A stretch of 64,000 nucleotides of DNA from Datnioides undecimradiatus (taxonomy: Eukaryota; Chordata; Actinopteri; Lobotiformes; Datnioididae), in NCBI GenBank assembly GCA_008933995.1, contig WARS01000007.1:10654623-10718622 (forward strand), read 5' to 3'. The notes under the pieces were generated by a model. That model was not told the origin of the DNA and ran no database searches. It saw only the letters and a program-made list of their open reading frames with translations. The position numbers and the translations under genes are program-made. Every line of letters begins with the position of its first letter. Within the stretch, counting starts at the first letter, position 1. Below, piece by piece: positions 59,535 to 64,000 of this stretch.

Positions 59535-62280
59535 GGGCAGCAGATTAGATTTCAGTGTGAATGCATGTCCAACAGTCGGTCAGTTTCCTGCCACACGTTC
59601 AGTTTTCCCCTCCCCATGACAAATTCCTCGATTTCCTCACAACACATTCCTGATGCATTATCGGTCATGGATATAATATGGTCCCACATATTCTGCCTCT
59701 CTTAGTCTGAGAAGTATCGAATTGCTGGGGTGATTATGTGAGCGAGTTACAAAAAAAAAGAGAGAGTGACGGAACAAGTGAAAGAATGAGCATCGTGGAA
59801 GCCAACAATGTTTTTTACGCTAGCTGGGGAAGATATGGTGTCATGTTAATGGGGTTTTCAAAGAAGGAAGAATTCTGGCTCGCTTTGCTGGAACTTCATG
59901 GCTTTTCCCATTCTGTATTTAGAGCTGGAACGGGTTTGTGACAGATATTCACAGTGCAAAGACCCTTTTGATTGCATAAGTACATGAAGACCCATTTTTT
60001 TTATTTGGTTCTTCTATTAGACAGAGTCACGTTCACTGTCTACTACCGTTAAAAATGTTCCAGTTGACACTCCGTGCTTGCAACATTGCAGCTCTGAAGG
60101 CAGCTTAGAAAAGTACTTTTTGTCTTATCTCATCCCAGTCCATTACAACAGATACAAGCTGTATAATGGCGTTAAAATCTTCCTAACTCCTTCCCCCATA
60201 AACTAATGAGGTTTTAAAGCAAAGGGAGAATGTTGTGTGTGAAGGAAGAGCGAATATTCTGAGTAGCAGCGGGGGGAAGTGACATGGCTCGAAGCGTCCA
60301 TATTGTTGCGGAAAGTTGAGGAGGTTTAGCTCAAGTGTGAAATCTGTATTGAAGCCCTTCGGTTATGCTCGACTCGACCCGCGTGTGAATGTGTGCGCGT
60401 GCGTTCTCACATCTGTCCATTTGCACGCGAGTGTATGCAGGTGCACGCGCTTGACTCCCTTACTGTGCGTGTGCTATGTTATAGAATACGTGGCTTTGTG
60501 CATTGGTATGAGTGTATTGCACTGGTATTTCCATTCGTGTGTGTGGCATAATGCTGACCCCCAACTATTGCATAAATCAATTGACTGGTAGCTCAAAAAG
60601 ACTGAAATGTGGGGAAATAAAAAAAAACCTCCATATGGAACTTATCATAAGCTGCCATATTTCTCCATTACTAGAAGCAATTTGTTTTAATTGCCTACTT
60701 AGAAGTAATATGGCCTCAAACTAGCATTTTTTTTTCATGAAAACCTAAATGAAATATGAGAATGCCTATTAACTGCCACGATTATGTTATAATAATCAGA
60801 AAATTGAGTTGTTAGGACTGGAGAGCCTCTTTAAGATGGTAGTTACACGGCATATGCTGTGCGTTTCTGTGTGTGTGTACGACTGCGGTTATGTGCTTTT
60901 GCATGAAATTATGCAAAAAAAATTTCAGGTACAGACGATGAGGACCCACCTGGTCCAGGATACCTGCTCAAGGACATGTTTGCAAATTTAGCTGAAATTA
61001 GAAAGGATCATCCACGTATTTGGGGAATTATGCAATTGCACAGCAGGTTGTTCGAGGGCGAAAAGCAAAAGATGTGACCATTTTCATGTTTCAGTGATTC
61101 ACATGGAGTGCAGGTAAACAAAGAGCTAGTTAGCGAGGTAATGCTTTGCCCTAAAAACAAAACATCACCTCCATGTCCGCCATGGATAATACCCTCTCAG
61201 GGATGATTCCTAAATAGCAGCGCAGCCTCTGCGTGCACTCCATCTTGACTGGCTGGAGGGGTGTTAATTAGTTTAAAATAATCCCAGATCTTCAGTTTTA
61301 ATACCAGAGTATGTGCACACATCAGTGAGATGTGAGAATTCTGCTGAGTCAGAGTTCATGAGTGGCTTAATTTCACTGATAAATGCCTACAAGTGAAGCT
61401 TACAGGGGCGGGCACTGTAATTGACCAAGTGTGAATTCTTAAACTTCAAACATACCCCCCCCGCCATGATGTCCGCCTGTATTGCCTGGAATGTGTTATC
61501 AACTGGCTCAACATTTCTGGTCACCACACATGACTAGCTTAGCTTTGATCAGCGCTGCTATTTTTGGCTAATTTGTGTGACGCGCATTGGCAAAACGGAT
61601 AGGCAAAAGGTGAGGCTACCCCAGGGGAAATGGGTCACAATTGCATTAAGAAAGACCTTTGAAATCAACAGTCAAATAAAAAGTGAAATGTTATGCACGG
61701 CCTGCTTTTACTTAGCTGACATTGTTCATAATAGACTGCTAATACACCCAAGGCTCCTGCAATTTCCTTTTGATGTACCGTACACGATAGAATTGTTTAA
61801 ATGCTATGTACGTACACACGCACGCATGTACACACACACAACAGATAACCTCAGTCGGGGAGGATTATGAATATTATTGGAATAAAAACACACATTTTTT
61901 ATGTGACACTTTGTGCTCGGGGCTGTGCTTGACTTAGCTCCTCCAATCATTTTTCATGTGCAAGAGGCTTTTAGAGAGGCTTTATGTTCAAAAGACAGGC
62001 ATAAGGGATTCTCATGGGGCTGTGACACTCCCATTAGGAATACGATTCCCACAATACAGCATACGCATTAACTCAGAATCACACACCAGCTCTGTAGTCC
62101 CCGCCTGCAGCAGCATAGACGGATTGTGCTTACATTGTACCCCGAGATGTTGCGAAGCTCTGACTCAGAATTGTTCCTGTAGTACGGACTTCCAAACTGG
62201 ATTTACAGTCACGGCTTCTCTAAGGTAGAAAAGCGAACTTGTGGTAATTTAGTGGTCCAGGAAACAGCCAAGAGTCTTTC

Positions 62281-62430
62281 ATTTAAAATGCAAATGCCAG
62301 TACTTAAAGCCTCCTGCTTGCCTAAATTAATTTTGGGCAGGGACTGATCTGTTTTGGAGCTTGCAGTGCCATGCTGCAATATGTAAAGTTCCTTTTAAAT
62401 AGGTTTTCATGCTCATAATGGATTCTGACA
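62281..62430. promoter_or_regulatory. Candidate regulatory block with an exact octamer
   Basis: ATGCAAAT at 62288-62295 is an exact octamer (POU-domain) site, followed within 45 bases by TAAATTAATTTT, a homeodomain-type AT word. The surroundings are complex and non-repetitive, but a role is inferred only. Confidence 0.25.
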
Positions 62431-63065
62431 TTTTTTTTTATTCCCCATGTTCCTCGACTCCTCTTAATCTCATTAAACAAAAACCTACATGTGAGGCATG
62501 CTGGGAACTGTTTTCATTATTTAAGGAAGAGAACATACCTGTGGCACATCTGGAAACAGTTTGGATTTAGCTGTGGAATAGCCCGCATTATCAGTGGGTG
62601 TGTGAGAGGTTGGCATCAATCATGGCCAATCAAATCAGCTCCTCTAATTCCCTTTAAAAGCAGTGCACTCCCTGCCACAAGGCATTGACAGCTTCTTCTG
62701 AGAGGAATTAAAGATGGTCTGGTGTGGATAGCCTTGTCTTGGAGGTGCAGAGTTGCAGGACACAAATGTATAATACACTAAATATGGACATATGGCATTA
62801 TGTATATCCTGGCAAATATTCTGGAGCAGATGATGCATCTTTTTAAGTAGAAATGACTCAGCCTGGACACAATGACAGTAGCATCCAACTGTAGTCATTT
62901 GAAACCATTGTAACTCAGTTTTTTAATATCTATTATTCATGTATGCACATGAACTGAGGAATTACAACCTCCCCTGTCAAGGAAAAGCACTTTGTGTGCT
63001 TATGAAATCCTTTCAAAACACGGTGTAACACATAAAATATGTAATTAAGCTAAAAACAAGGCCCT

Positions 63066-63083
63066 TTTCATTAGTTAATGAAA
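63066..63083. promoter_or_regulatory. Palindromic homeodomain-type site
   Basis: TTTCATTA, GT, TAATGAAA: a perfect 8-bp inverted repeat with two opposed TAAT cores two bases apart. Such dyads can bind homeodomain dimers. It lies in a complex, non-repetitive stretch, which favours a regulatory reading, but conservation is untested. Confidence 0.3.
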
Positions 63084-64000
63084 GGCTGGCATTTTGGCGG
63101 TGCCGCAAATTTGAAACCTTCCATTTCATTTCCACAAGGCATCACACAGGAAATATTAAATTGTGACATAAATGATGTGAGTTTGGATAAAGAACATTCT
63201 TCTTTATATTCTCCCTTTCTTGCCACAATGGTGTTTGTAAAGAAAGGCAGTTAACCCTTAGCATCCTCAGAGGAGAGCCCTTTAAAACCCATCGTGTAGA
63301 GTGTTGCTAAGACGTAGCATTTGCGCTCAGCTGACTCTCTCCTGGATTAAATGAAGATAAATTCAGGCATGAAAGCGAGGCATGACTAATCCCACTAGAA
63401 TTAGCTTTCATTCAGAAACTGCAGTCTAGGTGTACCACAGTGTAAACAGCCCGTTGCGGTTGCTTAACCGTTGAGTCTCGATTGACTCTGCGCCAAACTG
63501 GAAACATTTTGTACATCTGAATGGAATATTATTCAAAGATTTAGCTTTTACCCAGCATGTGCTTTACAATATGGTCATCTGCCAGCATTTCAATGAAGAC
63601 GACATGCATCTACAGCTTGTCGTCTCTTAAGTAAACAATATCCAATACTTTCTATTAGACAAGAAGAGTGCCTAGTCCTTGGTCCACCTGGTTAAAAAAC
63701 TTAAAAAAAAAAAAAAAAAAGAAACAAAAGCATGGGCGCTCTGTTGTATTTCGACCTGACAGAAGCAGACAGACATGATTCTTACTGCTGTCTTGGTAAG
63801 AATGGGCCGTGGATGGAGATTCCACCCCCTTTTGTCTGCTATAGATTTTAGCGATAAAAGCTAAAGGGAAGAACAATTTTCCTGCCCACAGTCTGAACAA
63901 ATTGCCCTCTCTGTTGATGCTAGAGTTGTAGACTTAAACATATAGGGTCTTTCTATGGTAATGGTGCAATCTTTTTTTTTTTTTTTTCTTGATCGACATC

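Larger units (their letters stand above)
59540..64000. other. Non-coding DNA with candidate regulatory blocks
   Basis: No recognisable exon or transposon. Complex non-repetitive stretches with homeodomain and POU-like words occur at about 62280-62430 and 63055-63420. An A18 run is at 63703-63720 and a T15 run near 63973-63987. Confidence 0.45.

Overview
The window looks like nuclear non-coding DNA from a ray-finned fish, probably a percomorph teleost. Evidence: no compact gene array, AT-rich intergenic texture, many CA/GT and GA/CT microsatellites, and several retroelement types that are common in fish. No host protein-coding gene could be recognised. The only long convincing coding sequence belongs to a transposable element, and most other open frames are chance frames in simple or antisense sequence.

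Left part (about 1-43.8 kb): AT-rich intergenic or intronic DNA with scattered transposable-element insertions. These are LTR-like copies near 1.4, 22.9, 26.3 and 39.7 kb (the 26.3 kb copy is a clean solo LTR with a 5-bp target duplication); a decayed Penelope-like retroelement with a GIY-YIG remnant at 10.0-10.8 kb; an apparently complete, uninterrupted L2-type LINE on the minus strand at 14.07-17.38 kb; a TTAA-flanked MITE at 33.99-34.52 kb; and weaker candidate dispersed repeats. A 64-bp and larger set of AT repeats at 6.9-7.03 kb forms a long palindrome-like structure.

Right part (about 43.8-64 kb): I recognised no transposon here with confidence. The DNA is rich in long purine or pyrimidine tracts, G- and C-runs, long GT/GA microsatellites and short blocks carrying homeodomain, POU and TCF/LEF-type motifs. 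This could be the regulatory surroundings or a long intron of a gene outside the window. A TTTAAA-plus-initiator segment at 44.4 kb with a downstream splice donor, and splice-site-bounded segments at 43.05-43.18 kb and 48.07-48.08 kb (11 nt, microexon-like), are the best but weak candidates for host transcript pieces. At 50.8-51.6 kb there is a decayed minisatellite with a period near 80-100 bp.

The parts do not form a pathway. The coherent story is a retroelement-bearing fish intergenic or intronic region, with the intact LINE as the most biologically capable element.
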